NCBI GenBank assembly: GCA_963779805.1
Contig: CAVZZN010000013.1
Span: 69,047-133,046, forward strand
DNA length: 64,000 nucleotides
Direction of reading: 5' to 3'
DNA from: CAIWHR01 sp963779805
GTDB taxonomy: Bacteria > Pseudomonadota > Gammaproteobacteria > Burkholderiales > Casimicrobiaceae
Of the stretch, positions 30,139-38,825 are shown piece after piece. Made by a program: the position numbers and the translations under genes. A model generated the notes under the pieces. It was not told the origin of the DNA. It was given only the letters and a program-made list of their open reading frames with translations, and ran no database searches. Positions within the stretch are counted from its first letter, which is position 1, and each line of letters begins with the position of its first letter.

Positions 30139-30930
30139 ATGACCTACGAAAACATTCTCTTCGAGCAGCAGGACGGCATCGCGCGCCTCACGCTCAACCG
30201 TCCCGACCGCCTCAACAGCTTCAACGACGCCATGCATGCGGAGGTGCGCGACGCGCTCGAGCGCGTGCGCGCGGACGCCGATGCGCGGGTGCTGGTGCTG
30301 ACCGGCGCCGGTCGCGGCTTTTGCGCCGGGCAGGATCTCGGCGACCGCGCGGTGGCTCCGGGCGGCACGCCCGTCGACCTGGGCGCCTCGATCGAGCGCA
30401 ACTACATGCCGCTGGTGCTTGGCCTGCGCGCGCTCCCGCTGCCGGTGGTGTGCGCGGTCAACGGCGTCGCCGCAGGGGCGGGCGCGAACCTGGCGCTGGC
30501 GTGCGACATCGTCATCGCCGCGCGCTCGGCGAGCTTCATCCAGGCGTTCTGCCGGATCGGGCTCGTTCCCGATTCGGGCGGCACGTACTTCCTGCCGCGC
30601 CTCGTGGGCACCGCGCGGGCGATGGGTCTTGCGCTGCTCGGCGACAAGCTCGAGGCCGAGGACGCCGCGGCATGGGGGCTCATCTGGGACTGCGTGGACG
30701 ACGACGTGCTCGCCTCCGAAGTCGATGCGCTGGCGCGCAGCCTCGCGGCGGCGCCGACGCGCGGTCTTGCCGGCATCAAGCGCGCGATCGCCGCTTCGGC
30801 CACGAACACGCTCGAGCAGCAACTCGCGCTCGAGCGCGACCTGCAGCGCGAGCTCGGCTACAGCGACGATTATCGCGAAGGCGTCGCGGCATTCCTCGCG
30901 AAGCGTCCGCCCAACTTCACCGGACGCTGA
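30139..30930 (+). CDS. paaG: 2-(1,2-epoxy-1,2-dihydrophenyl)acetyl-CoA isomerase
   Basis: A crotonase-fold protein of 263 aa that isomerises the ring epoxide to oxepin-CoA and later shifts the double bond. The oxyanion-hole segments are GRGFCAGQDLGDR (the form diagnostic of PaaG) and NGVAAGAGANLALACD, and the active Asp lies in GLVPDSGGTYFLPRL. ATG at 30139, 31 bp after paaN. Confidence 0.95.
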   Translation: MTYENILFEQQDGIARLTLNRPDRLNSFNDAMHAEVRDALERVRADADARVLVLTGAGRGFCAGQDLGDRAVAPGGTPVDLGASIERNYMPLVLGLRALPLPVVCAVNGVAAGAGANLALACDIVIAARSASFIQAFCRIGLVPDSGGTYFLPRLVGTARAMGLALLGDKLEAEDAAAWGLIWDCVDDDVLASEVDALARSLAAAPTRGLAGIKRAIAASATNTLEQQLALERDLQRELGYSDDYREGVAAFLAKRPPNFTGR

Positions 30931-30934
30931 TGCC

Positions 30935-32481
30935 ATGCCTGCGTTGCCCCCGAGCACTCGGATCGCGGTGATCGGCGCCGGCGCGATGGGCGCCGGCATC
31001 GCCCAGATCGCCGCGCTGCACGGGCACCTCGTGCAGCTGCACGACACGCGCTTCGGCGCGGCGGACGCGGCGAAGCAGGCGATGGCGGCCACGTTCGACA
31101 AGCTCGTGGAGAAGGGCCGCATGCAGCGCAGCGACGCCGCCGCGGCGCTCGAGCGCGTGCAGACGGTGGTGACGCGGCCGGATGCGTGCGTGGCCGGCCT
31201 CGTGATCGAAGCCATCGTCGAGGATCTGGCGGCGAAGCGCGAGCTCTTCGAGGCGCTCGAGAACGTGATCGCGCCCGACGCCATCATCGCCTCGAACACG
31301 TCGTCGATCTCGATCACCGCGCTCGCCGCCGGCTTGAAGCATCCGGCGCGTGTCGTCGGCATGCACTTCTTCAATCCGGCGCCGCTGATGCCTCTGGTCG
31401 AGGTGGTGCACGGCCTCGCCACCGCGCCCGAAGTCGCCGACACGATCTACGCAACCGCGGCCGCGTGGGGCAAGACGCCCGTGCACGCGACCTCCACGCC
31501 CGGCTTCATCGTCAACCGTTGCGCGCGGCCGTTCTACTCCGAAGCGCTGCGGCTCTTCGGCGAGCACGCGGGCACGCCGGCGACCCTCGACGCCATCTAT
31601 CGCGATTGCGGCGGCTTTCGCATGGGTCCGTTCGAGCTCATGGACCTGATCGGCCTCGACGTGAATCTCGCCGTCACGCGCGGAGTGTGGGAAGCCTACT
31701 TCCACGATCCGCGCTACACCCCGTCGGTGGTGCAGCAGGAGCTGGTGGCCGCCGGCTTCTTCGGGCGCAAGACCGGACGCGGCTTCTACCGCTACGACGA
31801 AGGCGCCGAGCGCCCGCAGCCGGCGCAGGAAGCGGCCGCGGCTGCGCCGCGCAGCATCGCGCTGCACGGCGAGCCGGGCGGCCTCGCGCCCCTGGTGGCG
31901 CGCCTCGAGCAGGGCGCAACGAAGGTGAGCCGTGCGGCCGCCGATTCGCGCTTTCGGCACCGGCGTGTTGCGCGTGGTCGGGACCGACGCGAGCGCGACC
32001 CTCGTGCTCTGCGATGGCCGCAGCGCGACGGCGCGCGGCGGTGCAGGCGGGCGTGCCCGACGTGGTGGTGCTCGATCATGCGCTCGACTTCGGCGCCTGC
32101 ACGCGCCTCGCGATCGCGTCCGCGGACACCTGCTCCGATGCGGCACGTGCCGCCGCAGTGGGTGCCTTGCAGAGCACCGGTGCTGCGGTCACCCGCATCG
32201 ACGACGTGCCCGGGCTCGTGGTGCTGCGCACGGTCGCGATGCTGGTGAACGAGGCGGCGGATGCGGTGACGCAGGGGGTTGCCGAGCCCGCGGCGATCGA
32301 CCTCGCGATGAAGAAGGGCGTGAACTATCCGCGCGGGCCGTTCGAATGGGCGCGCGCGCTCGGCACCGACTGCATCGCGGCCGCCCTCGCCAACCTCGCG
32401 CATCACTACGGCGAAGACCGCTATCGCACCTCGTCGCTGATCAGCCGGCGTGCGCTCACCGGACGCATGCTCGATGGGTGA
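30935..32481 (+). CDS. paaH: 3-hydroxyacyl-CoA dehydrogenase PaaH, two frameshifts
   Basis: About 515 aa. It oxidises 3-hydroxyadipyl-CoA to 3-oxoadipyl-CoA with NAD. The dinucleotide site is AVIGAGAMGAGIAQIAA, followed by ASNTSSISITALA, GMHFFNPAPLMPLVEVV and GFIVNRCARPFYSEAL. A second C-terminal dehydrogenase-like helical domain ends with KKGVNYPRGPFEWARALG. Frame breaks lie near 31940 and 32030, in the weakly conserved linker between the domains. The end overlaps paaI by 8 bp. Confidence 0.92.
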
Positions 32482-32932
32482 GCATCATCCCGCCGCTGCT
32501 CCCGCCGAAGCGCAGGCGCTCGCCGAGCGCGTGGCGGCCGGCATGTGGGAGCGCGACGATGCCTCGAAAGGACTGGGGATGCGCCTCGTGCGCGTCGCGC
32601 CGGGGCAGGCGGAGCTCGAGATGGCGATACGGGCCGACATGCTCAACGGCCACGCGATCTGCCATGGCGGCTTCATCTTCACCCTGGGCGACAGCGCGTT
32701 CGCCTACGCGTGCAACAGCTACAATCTGAGCACCGTCGCGTCGGGCTGCGGCATCGATTTCCTGGCCCCGGCGCGCCTCGGCGACGTGCTGACCGCGCGC
32801 GCCCACGAGCGCAGCGCGAGCGGTCGCACCGGGGTGTACGACATCGAGATCACCAACCAGCGCGGCGACAAGATCGCGCTCTTTCGCGGCAAGAGCTACC
32901 GCATCAAGGGTCACGTCGTCGACCCGGTGTAG
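32474..32932 (+). CDS. paaI: Hydroxyphenylacetyl-CoA thioesterase PaaI
   Basis: A hotdog-fold thioesterase of 152 aa. The signature NGHAICHGGFIFTLGDSAFA and the Asp-containing helix are typical of PaaI, which rescues CoA from dead-end ring-hydroxylated intermediates. The ATG at 32474 lies within the end of paaH, so it is translationally coupled. Confidence 0.94.
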   Translation: MGEHHPAAAPAEAQALAERVAAGMWERDDASKGLGMRLVRVAPGQAELEMAIRADMLNGHAICHGGFIFTLGDSAFAYACNSYNLSTVASGCGIDFLAPARLGDVLTARAHERSASGRTGVYDIEITNQRGDKIALFRGKSYRIKGHVVDPV

Positions 32933-32986
32933 GGCGCCGCGACGGTGCTGCCTTTGCCGGCGCACCGGGCCATGGAGGAAACCGTC

Positions 32987-34303
32987 ATGCCCGCACGCAA
33001 GGCGCTCCCCGAGGAGCTCGAGCCGATCGAAACCGCGAGCCGCGACGAGCTCGCCGCATTGCAGCTCGAGCGCCTGCGCTGGTCGTTGCGGCACGCGTAT
33101 GCCCACGTGCCGCACTATCGCCGCAAGTTCGACGATGCCGGCGTGCATCCGGACGACGTGCGCTCGCTCGACGACCTCGCGCGCTTTCCGTTCACCACCA
33201 AGCGCGACCTGCGCGAGAACTATCCCTTCGGCATGTTCGCGGTGCCGCGCGAGAAGGTGGTGCGCGTGCACGCCTCGTCGGGCACGACGGGGCGACCCAC
33301 GGTGGTCGGCTACACGGCGAAGGACATCGACACCTGGGCCACCGTGATGGCGCGGTCCATTCGCGCCGCGGGCGGACGCGCGGGCGACATCATCCACGTC
33401 GCGTACGGCTACGGTCTTTTCACCGGCGGCCTCGGGGCACACTACGGCGCGGAGAAGCTCGGGGCCACGGTGATCCCGATGTCGGGCGGGATGACCGAGC
33501 GGCAGGTGCAGCTCATCCACGATTTCAGGCCCGACATCATCATGGTCACGCCGTCGTACATGCTGGCGATCGCCGAGGAGATGCAGAAGCAGGGCCTCGA
33601 TCCGCGTGCGTCGTCGCTGCGCATCGGCATCTTCGGCGCGGAGCCGTGGACGCCCGGCATGCGCGACGCGATCGAGGCGAAGCTCGACATGGATGCGATC
33701 GACATCTACGGGCTGTCCGAGATCATCGGCCCCGGCGTCGCGCAGGAATGCATCGAGACCAAGGACGGGCTCACGGTGTGGGAGGACCACTTCTATCCGG
33801 AGATCGTCGATCCGGAGACGGGCCGCGTGCTGCCCGAGGGCGAGAAGGGCGAGCTCGTGCTGACCTCGCTCACCAAGGAAGCGCTGCCCATGGTGCGCTA
33901 TCGCACGCGCGATCTCACGCGGTTGCTGCCGCCCACCGCGCGCAGCATGCGGCGCATCGAGAAGATCACCGGCCGCAGCGACGACATGCTGATCATCCGC
34001 GGCGTGAACGTGTTCCCGACGCAGATCGAGGACCTCATCCTGAAGCAGCCGGAGCTCTCGCCGCATTACCTGCTCGAGGTCACGCGACCCGATCATCTGG
34101 ACGAGATGACGGTCCACGTGGAGATGGGCCCCGAGCTCGGCCAGGGCAGCCAGGAGGCGCGCCACGCCGCGGCCGGCAAGCTCGAGCACAACATCAAGGC
34201 CTACATCGGCGTCACGACCACGGTGCGCCTTGCGCTGCCCGGAGGCATCGAGCGCTCCATCGGCAAGGCGAAGCGCATTCTCGACAAACGACCCAAGGAC
34301 TAG
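32987..34303 (+). CDS. paaK: Phenylacetate-CoA ligase
   Basis: 438 aa, AMP-forming. The ATP loop is SSGTTGRPTVVGYT, followed by GYGLFTGGLGAHYGAEKLG, YGLSEIIGPGVAQEC and KITGRSDDMLIIRGVNVFPTQ split over about 21 positions. These match PaaK. The ATG at 32987 has GGAGG nine bases upstream; an in-frame ATG at 32972 overlaps that ribosome site and is less likely. It activates free phenylacetate, complementing the CoA-forming indolepyruvate oxidoreductases that bypass this step. Confidence 0.96.
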   Translation: MPARKALPEELEPIETASRDELAALQLERLRWSLRHAYAHVPHYRRKFDDAGVHPDDVRSLDDLARFPFTTKRDLRENYPFGMFAVPREKVVRVHASSGTTGRPTVVGYTAKDIDTWATVMARSIRAAGGRAGDIIHVAYGYGLFTGGLGAHYGAEKLGATVIPMSGGMTERQVQLIHDFRPDIIMVTPSYMLAIAEEMQKQGLDPRASSLRIGIFGAEPWTPGMRDAIEAKLDMDAIDIYGLSEIIGPGVAQECIETKDGLTVWEDHFYPEIVDPETGRVLPEGEKGELVLTSLTKEALPMVRYRTRDLTRLLPPTARSMRRIEKITGRSDDMLIIRGVNVFPTQIEDLILKQPELSPHYLLEVTRPDHLDEMTVHVEMGPELGQGSQEARHAAAGKLEHNIKAYIGVTTTVRLALPGGIERSIGKAKRILDKRPKD

Positions 34304-34307
34304 AAAA

Positions 34308-35511
34308 GTGAACGAAGCCTTCATCTGCGATGCGCTGCGCACACCCTTCGGCCGCTACGGCGGCGCTCTCGCGAGCGTGCGCACGGACGATCTCGCGGCG
34401 ATTCCGATCAGGGCCCTGATGGCGCGCAACGCGCGCGTCGATTGGGGGAAGCTGGACGACGTGATCTATGGCTGCGCCAACCAGGCCGGCGAGGACAATC
34501 GCAACGTCGCGCGGATGGCCGCGCTGCTGGCGGGCCTGCCGGACGAGCGTCCCGGGCGCGACCATCAACCGCTGTGCGGCTCGAGCCTCGATGCCATCGC
34601 GGTGGCGGCGCGGGCGATCCGGACAGGCGAAGCCGACGTCGTGATCGCGGGCGGCGTGGAAAGCATGACGCGCGCGCCGTTCGTGATGGGCAAGGCGGAC
34701 TCCGCCTTCTCGCGCAGCGCCAGCATCTACGACACGACGATCGGCTGGCGCTTCGTGAATCCGCTGATGAAGGCGAAGTACGGCATCGATTCGATGCCGG
34801 AAACGGCGGAGAACGTCGCGGTGGAGTTCAAGATCGCGCGCGCGGACCAGGATGCGTTCGCGCTGCGCTCGCAGCAGCGCGCGATCGCAGCGCAGGAGAA
34901 CGGCACGCTCGCGCAGGAGATCGTGCCGGTGTCGATCGCGCAGAAGAAGGGCGATCCGCTGGTCGTCGACAAGGACGAGCACCCGCGGGCGACGAGCCTC
35001 GACGCGCTCGCGAAGCTGAAGCCCATCGTGCGTCCCGACGGCACCATCACCGCGGGCAATGCCTCGGGCGTCAACGACGGTGCCGCGGCGCTGCTGCTTG
35101 CGAGCGAGGCAGGGCGCGAAGCGCTATGGCCTGACGCCGCGTGCGCGCGTGGTCGGCGCCGCGACGGCCGGCGTGCCGCCGCGCGTCATGGGCATCGGCC
35201 CGGCACCGGCGACGCAGAAGCTCCTGGGCCGGCTGGGGTTGAAGATCGGGCAGATGGACGTGATCGAGCTCAACGAGGCGTTCGCGGCGCAGGGTCTCGC
35301 CGTGCTGCGCATGCTGGGCGTCGCCGACGATGCGCCCAACGTCAATCCGAACGGCGGCGCCATCGCGCTGGGTCATCCGCTCGGCGCTTCGGGCGCGCGC
35401 CTCGCGACGACAGCGCTGCTGCAGCTCGAGCGCAGCAAGGGCCGCTACGGACTCGCCACCATGTGCATCGGCGTCGGGCAGGGCATCGCGCTGGTGATCG
35501 AGCGCGTGTGA
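34308..35511 (+). CDS. paaJ: 3-oxoadipyl-CoA thiolase, frameshifted
   Basis: About 400 aa, a type II thiolase cleaving 3-oxoadipyl-CoA to succinyl-CoA and acetyl-CoA and handling the 5,6-dehydro form. Landmarks are the nucleophile Cys in LCGSSLDAIAVA, GGVESMTRAPFVM, NASGVNDGAAALLLASE, NEAFAAQGLAVLR, NPNGGAIALGHPLGASGAR and CIGVGQGIA. Frame breaks occur near 35120. There is also a compensating +1/-1 pair between about 34548 and 34571, which garbles VPGATINR just before the active Cys. The GTG at 34308 is 5 bp after paaK. It ends at a convergent palindromic repeat. Confidence 0.93.
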
Positions 35512-35555
35512 CGCAAACCGGACTCCTTACCGGAGTAGAGCTGCGCGCATCACCC

Positions 35556-35592
35556 CGTTACTCGGAGTATTTACTCTGAGTAACGGGGTTGG
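35556..35592. repeat. Palindromic TTACTC repeat, copy D
   Basis: Arms of 17 bp with one mismatch: CCCCGTTACTCGGAGTA, a two-base loop, then TACTCTGAGTAACGGGG. It lies between the convergent paaJ and lysR genes and supplies the lysR stop codon. A shorter ACTCC/GGAGT hairpin sits just upstream at about 35522-35537. Confidence 0.78.
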
Positions 35593-36479
35593 CGCTCGGC
35601 GAAGAGCTTCACGATGCGTTCGCGCAACCAGCGATGGCCCGGATCGCCGTCGAAGCGCCACGACCAGTGCACGCTGACGTCGAAGGCCGGCAAGCCCACG
35701 CGCGGGTGCCACACCGCGTAGTCGCCGAGCTGCTGGAACGCCTCGGCCAGGCGCGACGGCATGACCACCGCGAGATCCGAGTCCGCCAGGATGCGCGGCA
35801 GCACCATGAAATGCGGCAGGGTGAGGCGAACGCGCGCCGCGAGTCCCAGCGCGTCCAGCGCGCGCGCCGTCGCCGGGTGCGAGCGCACCACCGCGTAATG
35901 TAGTCGGGCGAGGGCGCGCCGCGTCGGCCGCGCGCCGGCCGCCGGATGGCTCCGCCGCATCACCACCACGTACCGCTCGTGCAGCAGGAACCGGCGCTCG
36001 ACATGCGCGAGCACGGGCAGGTAGCCCAGCGCGAGATCGATGCGTCCGGATTCCAGCGCGGGCTGGATGTCCGGCTGCTCCAGCTGGAACACCTCGAGGC
36101 GCACCCCGGGGGCTTCGTCGGCGAGCGCCGCGAGCACCGGCGGCAGGAACACCGTTTCGCCGATGTCGCTCATGTGCAGGCGAAACGTCCGCGCCGACGC
36201 CGCGGGATCGTAGCGCTCGTTGTCGCGCAGCGCCTGCTCGAGCACGCGCAGCGCCTCGTTCACCGCCACCGCGAGCCGGTCCGCCGTCGCGGTGGGCGCC
36301 ATGCCGCCCTGGCTGCGCACGAACAGCGGATCGCGATAGAACAGCCGCAGCGCGCGCAGGTCGTGGCTCACCGTCGGCTGGGACACGCCGAGCTCCTCGG
36401 CGGCCCGGCTCACGCTGCGCGCCGCGTGCACGGCGCGAAAGGTCCGCAGCAGGTTGAGATCGACGTCGGCAGTATTCAT
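35571..36479 (-). CDS. LysR-family transcriptional regulator
   Basis: 302 aa. The N-terminal helix-turn-helix is LLRTFRAVHAARSVSRAAEELGVS split across residues 8-31, followed by QPTVSHDLRALR. An effector domain of about 200 residues follows. Divergent from iorA, so it probably controls the split indolepyruvate oxidoreductase genes. The final RYSE and TAA are encoded by repeat copy D, so the native C-terminus may have been altered by the repeat. A palindrome lies 13 bp upstream of its start. Confidence 0.9.
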   Translation of the reverse strand: MNTADVDLNLLRTFRAVHAARSVSRAAEELGVSQPTVSHDLRALRLFYRDPLFVRSQGGMAPTATADRLAVAVNEALRVLEQALRDNERYDPAASARTFRLHMSDIGETVFLPPVLAALADEAPGVRLEVFQLEQPDIQPALESGRIDLALGYLPVLAHVERRFLLHERYVVVMRRSHPAAGARPTRRALARLHYAVVRSHPATARALDALGLAARVRLTLPHFMVLPRILADSDLAVVMPSRLAEAFQQLGDYAVWHPRVGLPAFDVSVHWSWRFDGDPGHRWLRERIVKLFAERQPRYSE

Positions 36480-36491
36480 GGACTGAATGAG

Positions 36492-36524
36492 CGATATCGG
36501 CCATATCGTATCGACAGATGATAC
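36492..36524. promoter_or_regulatory. Candidate LysR operator pair
   Basis: CGATAT-CGGCC-ATATCG (36492-36508) is a perfect 6-bp inverted repeat, and GTATC-GACAGAT-GATAC (36508-36524) follows at once. Both lie 13-45 bp upstream of the LysR gene in the divergent region before iorA, where LysR proteins normally bind to control themselves and the divergent operon. Confidence 0.42.
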
Positions 36525-36573
36525 CGCGCTGTCCTAAAGTGGCGAACCCGCGCGGCGGACCCGCACTCGGTCC

Positions 36574-36615
36574 TGCTCGGAGTAAAACGCGCGCCTTCTG
36601 CTCCGAGTAACGGGT
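36574..36615. repeat. Palindromic TTACTC repeat, copy E
   Basis: CTGCTCGGAGTAA, a GC-rich spacer AACGCGCGCCTTC, then TGCTCCGAGTAACGGG. It resembles copy C in spacing and spacer. It lies 41 bp upstream of the iorA start, in the divergent LysR-iorA region, and is the only copy placed at a 5' end. Confidence 0.65.
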
Positions 36616-36655
36616 TTCACGTTTGGCCGGCGCCGGTTCCGTCGCCAAGGACAGC

Positions 36656-38809
36656 ATGGAAGTCTCGTTCAGCAGGGAAGTCGAGGAATTGCGGCTCGGT
36701 GCCGGCGAGACCTTCCACGGGGAAGGGATCCTCGCGATCACCAAGGCGCTGCTGCAGTCGGGTGTGGCCTATGTCGGCGGGTACCAGGGTGCGCCGGTCT
36801 CGCACCTCATGGACGTGCTGGTGCAGGCGAAGGATTACCTGCGCGAGCTGGGGGTGCACGTCGAGGCGTGCGCCAACGAGGCGTCCGCCGCGGCCATGCT
36901 CGGCGCTTCGCTCGCGTATCCGCTGCGCGGGGCGGTGACGTGGAAGTCGATCGTCGGCACCAACGTCGCGGCCGATGCGCTCTCGAACCTCGCCTCGCCC
37001 GGCGTCCTCGGCGGTGCGCTCATCATCATCGGCGAGGATTACGGCGAGGGCGCGAGCGTCATCCAGGAGCGCACGTACGCCTACGCGCTGAAGTCCTCGC
37101 TCGTGCTGCTCGACCCGCGGCCCGACCTCGCGCAGATGGTGCGCATGGTCGAGCACGGCTTCGCCATCTCCGAAGCGTCCAACATGCCGGCGATGCTGCA
37201 GCTTCGCATCCGCGCCTGCCACGTGCGCGGCAGCTTCGAGTGCAAGGACAACGTCGCGCCTGCCGTTTCCACCCGGCACCTGATGGCGAGCCCGGCGCCC
37301 TTCGATTACGCGCGCCTGTCGCATCCGCCCGTGACCTTCTCGCAGGAGAAGCTCAAGTTCGAGCACCGCATTCCGGCAGCGCGGCGCTACATCCTCGAGC
37401 ACGCGCTGAACGAGATCTTCCCCGGCACGCGCGACGACCTCGGCCTGATCGTGCAGGGCGGGTTGTACAACTCGGTCATCGGGGCACTGGGCGAGCTCGC
37501 GCTCGCCGACGCGTTCGGCCGCGCAGCGCTGCCGATCCTCGCGCTCAACGTGACCTATCCGCTGGTGCCCGAGCAGATCCGCGATTTCTGCATCGGCAAG
37601 AAGGCCGTGCTCGTGATCGAGGAAGGCCAGCCGGAATTCATCGAGCACGAGGTCATTGCCACGCTTCGCCGCAACGATGTCCAGACGGCGGTGCACGGCA
37701 AGGACATGCTGCCGCTCGCCGGCGAATACAGCGTCGAGGTGCTCGCGCAGGGACTGCTGGAATTCGTCGCGAGGCGCGCTCCGGATCTCGATGTGGCCGC
37801 AGGGCGCGAATGGATCGAGGCGACCGCGGCGCGGCGCGCCGCCGTGAGCGCCGCGCTGGGAAACCCGCTGCCGGCGCGGCCGCCGCAGTTCTGCATCGGC
37901 TGCCCCGAGCGCCCGGTGTTCGCGGCACTGAAGCTCGTACAGACCGAGATCGGCCCGGTGCACATCGCCGCCGACATCGGCTGCCATTCGTTCGCCACGT
38001 TCGAGCCGTTCCGCTCGGGTCACTCGATCCTCGGCTACGGCATGAGCCTCGCGAGCCGCGCCGGGGTGTCGCCGATGATGAAGCGGCGCGCGCTGGCCAT
38101 CATGGGCGACGGCGGCTTCTGGCACAACGGTCTGCTCACCGGCGTGCAGTCGGCGCTGTTCAACGGCGACGACGCGGTGCTGCTGATCATGAAGAACGGC
38201 TACACGTCGGCGACGGGCACGCAGGAGATCATTTCGACGCCGAGCGAAGAGGCGAGAGAGCACGCGGCGGACAAGACTCGCAGCGTCGTCGCCGACAATC
38301 GCCTGATCGAGCAGACGCTGCGGGGCCTCGGCGTGAAGTGGCTGCGGTCCGTGGACAGCTATCGCGTGGACGCGATGCGTCGCACGCTGCGCGAGGCCTT
38401 CACGACGGACTTCGCGGGACTCAAGGTCGTCATCGCGGAAGGCGAATGCCAGCTCGAGCGGCAGCGCCGCGTGAAGCCCTGGCGCTCGCAGCTGCTGAAG
38501 CAGGGCAAGCGCGTGGTGCGGGTGAAGTATGGCGTGGACGAGGACACGTGCTCGGGCGATCACTCCTGCATCCGGCTTTCAGGCTGTCCGACGTTGTCGG
38601 TGAAGCCGGGCAGCGATCCGCTCAAGGTCGATCCGGTCGCCACCGTGCTCGACGGCTGCGTCGGTTGCGGCCTGTGCGGAGAGAATGCGCACGCCGCCGC
38701 GCTTTGCCCTTCGTTCTACCGTGCCGAGGTGATCCAGAACCCCGGTTGGCGCGATCGGGTGGCGGCCGCCGTTCGTGGCGCCGTGATGCGCGTTCTGCAG
38801 CCGGCATGA
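36656..38809 (+). CDS. iorA: Indolepyruvate ferredoxin oxidoreductase alpha subunit
   Basis: 717 aa. The pyrimidine-binding domain (GYQGAPVSHLMDVLVQAKDYL) and the TPP-binding domain (FCIGCPERPVFAAL, ADIGCHSFATFEP, AIMGDGGFWHNGLLTG) are complete. The C-terminus carries ferredoxin-like cysteines (CSGDHSCIRLSGCPTL and CVGCGLCGENAHAAALCPSF). The ATG at 36656 follows AAGGA. With iorB it would form the two-subunit enzyme that turns aryl pyruvates into arylacetyl-CoA. Confidence 0.93.
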   Translation: MEVSFSREVEELRLGAGETFHGEGILAITKALLQSGVAYVGGYQGAPVSHLMDVLVQAKDYLRELGVHVEACANEASAAAMLGASLAYPLRGAVTWKSIVGTNVAADALSNLASPGVLGGALIIIGEDYGEGASVIQERTYAYALKSSLVLLDPRPDLAQMVRMVEHGFAISEASNMPAMLQLRIRACHVRGSFECKDNVAPAVSTRHLMASPAPFDYARLSHPPVTFSQEKLKFEHRIPAARRYILEHALNEIFPGTRDDLGLIVQGGLYNSVIGALGELALADAFGRAALPILALNVTYPLVPEQIRDFCIGKKAVLVIEEGQPEFIEHEVIATLRRNDVQTAVHGKDMLPLAGEYSVEVLAQGLLEFVARRAPDLDVAAGREWIEATAARRAAVSAALGNPLPARPPQFCIGCPERPVFAALKLVQTEIGPVHIAADIGCHSFATFEPFRSGHSILGYGMSLASRAGVSPMMKRRALAIMGDGGFWHNGLLTGVQSALFNGDDAVLLIMKNGYTSATGTQEIISTPSEEAREHAADKTRSVVADNRLIEQTLRGLGVKWLRSVDSYRVDAMRRTLREAFTTDFAGLKVVIAEGECQLERQRRVKPWRSQLLKQGKRVVRVKYGVDEDTCSGDHSCIRLSGCPTLSVKPGSDPLKVDPVATVLDGCVGCGLCGENAHAAALCPSFYRAEVIQNPGWRDRVAAAVRGAVMRVLQPA

Positions 38810-38825
38810 GTGCCGTCGGAACCGG

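Noticed and set aside
27069..30140. Minus-strand ORF of 1,023 codons opposite paaD-paaE-paaN-paaG
   Set aside because: It is antisense to four recognised genes, is rich in Arg and His and has no family motifs: a typical shadow frame in GC-rich DNA.
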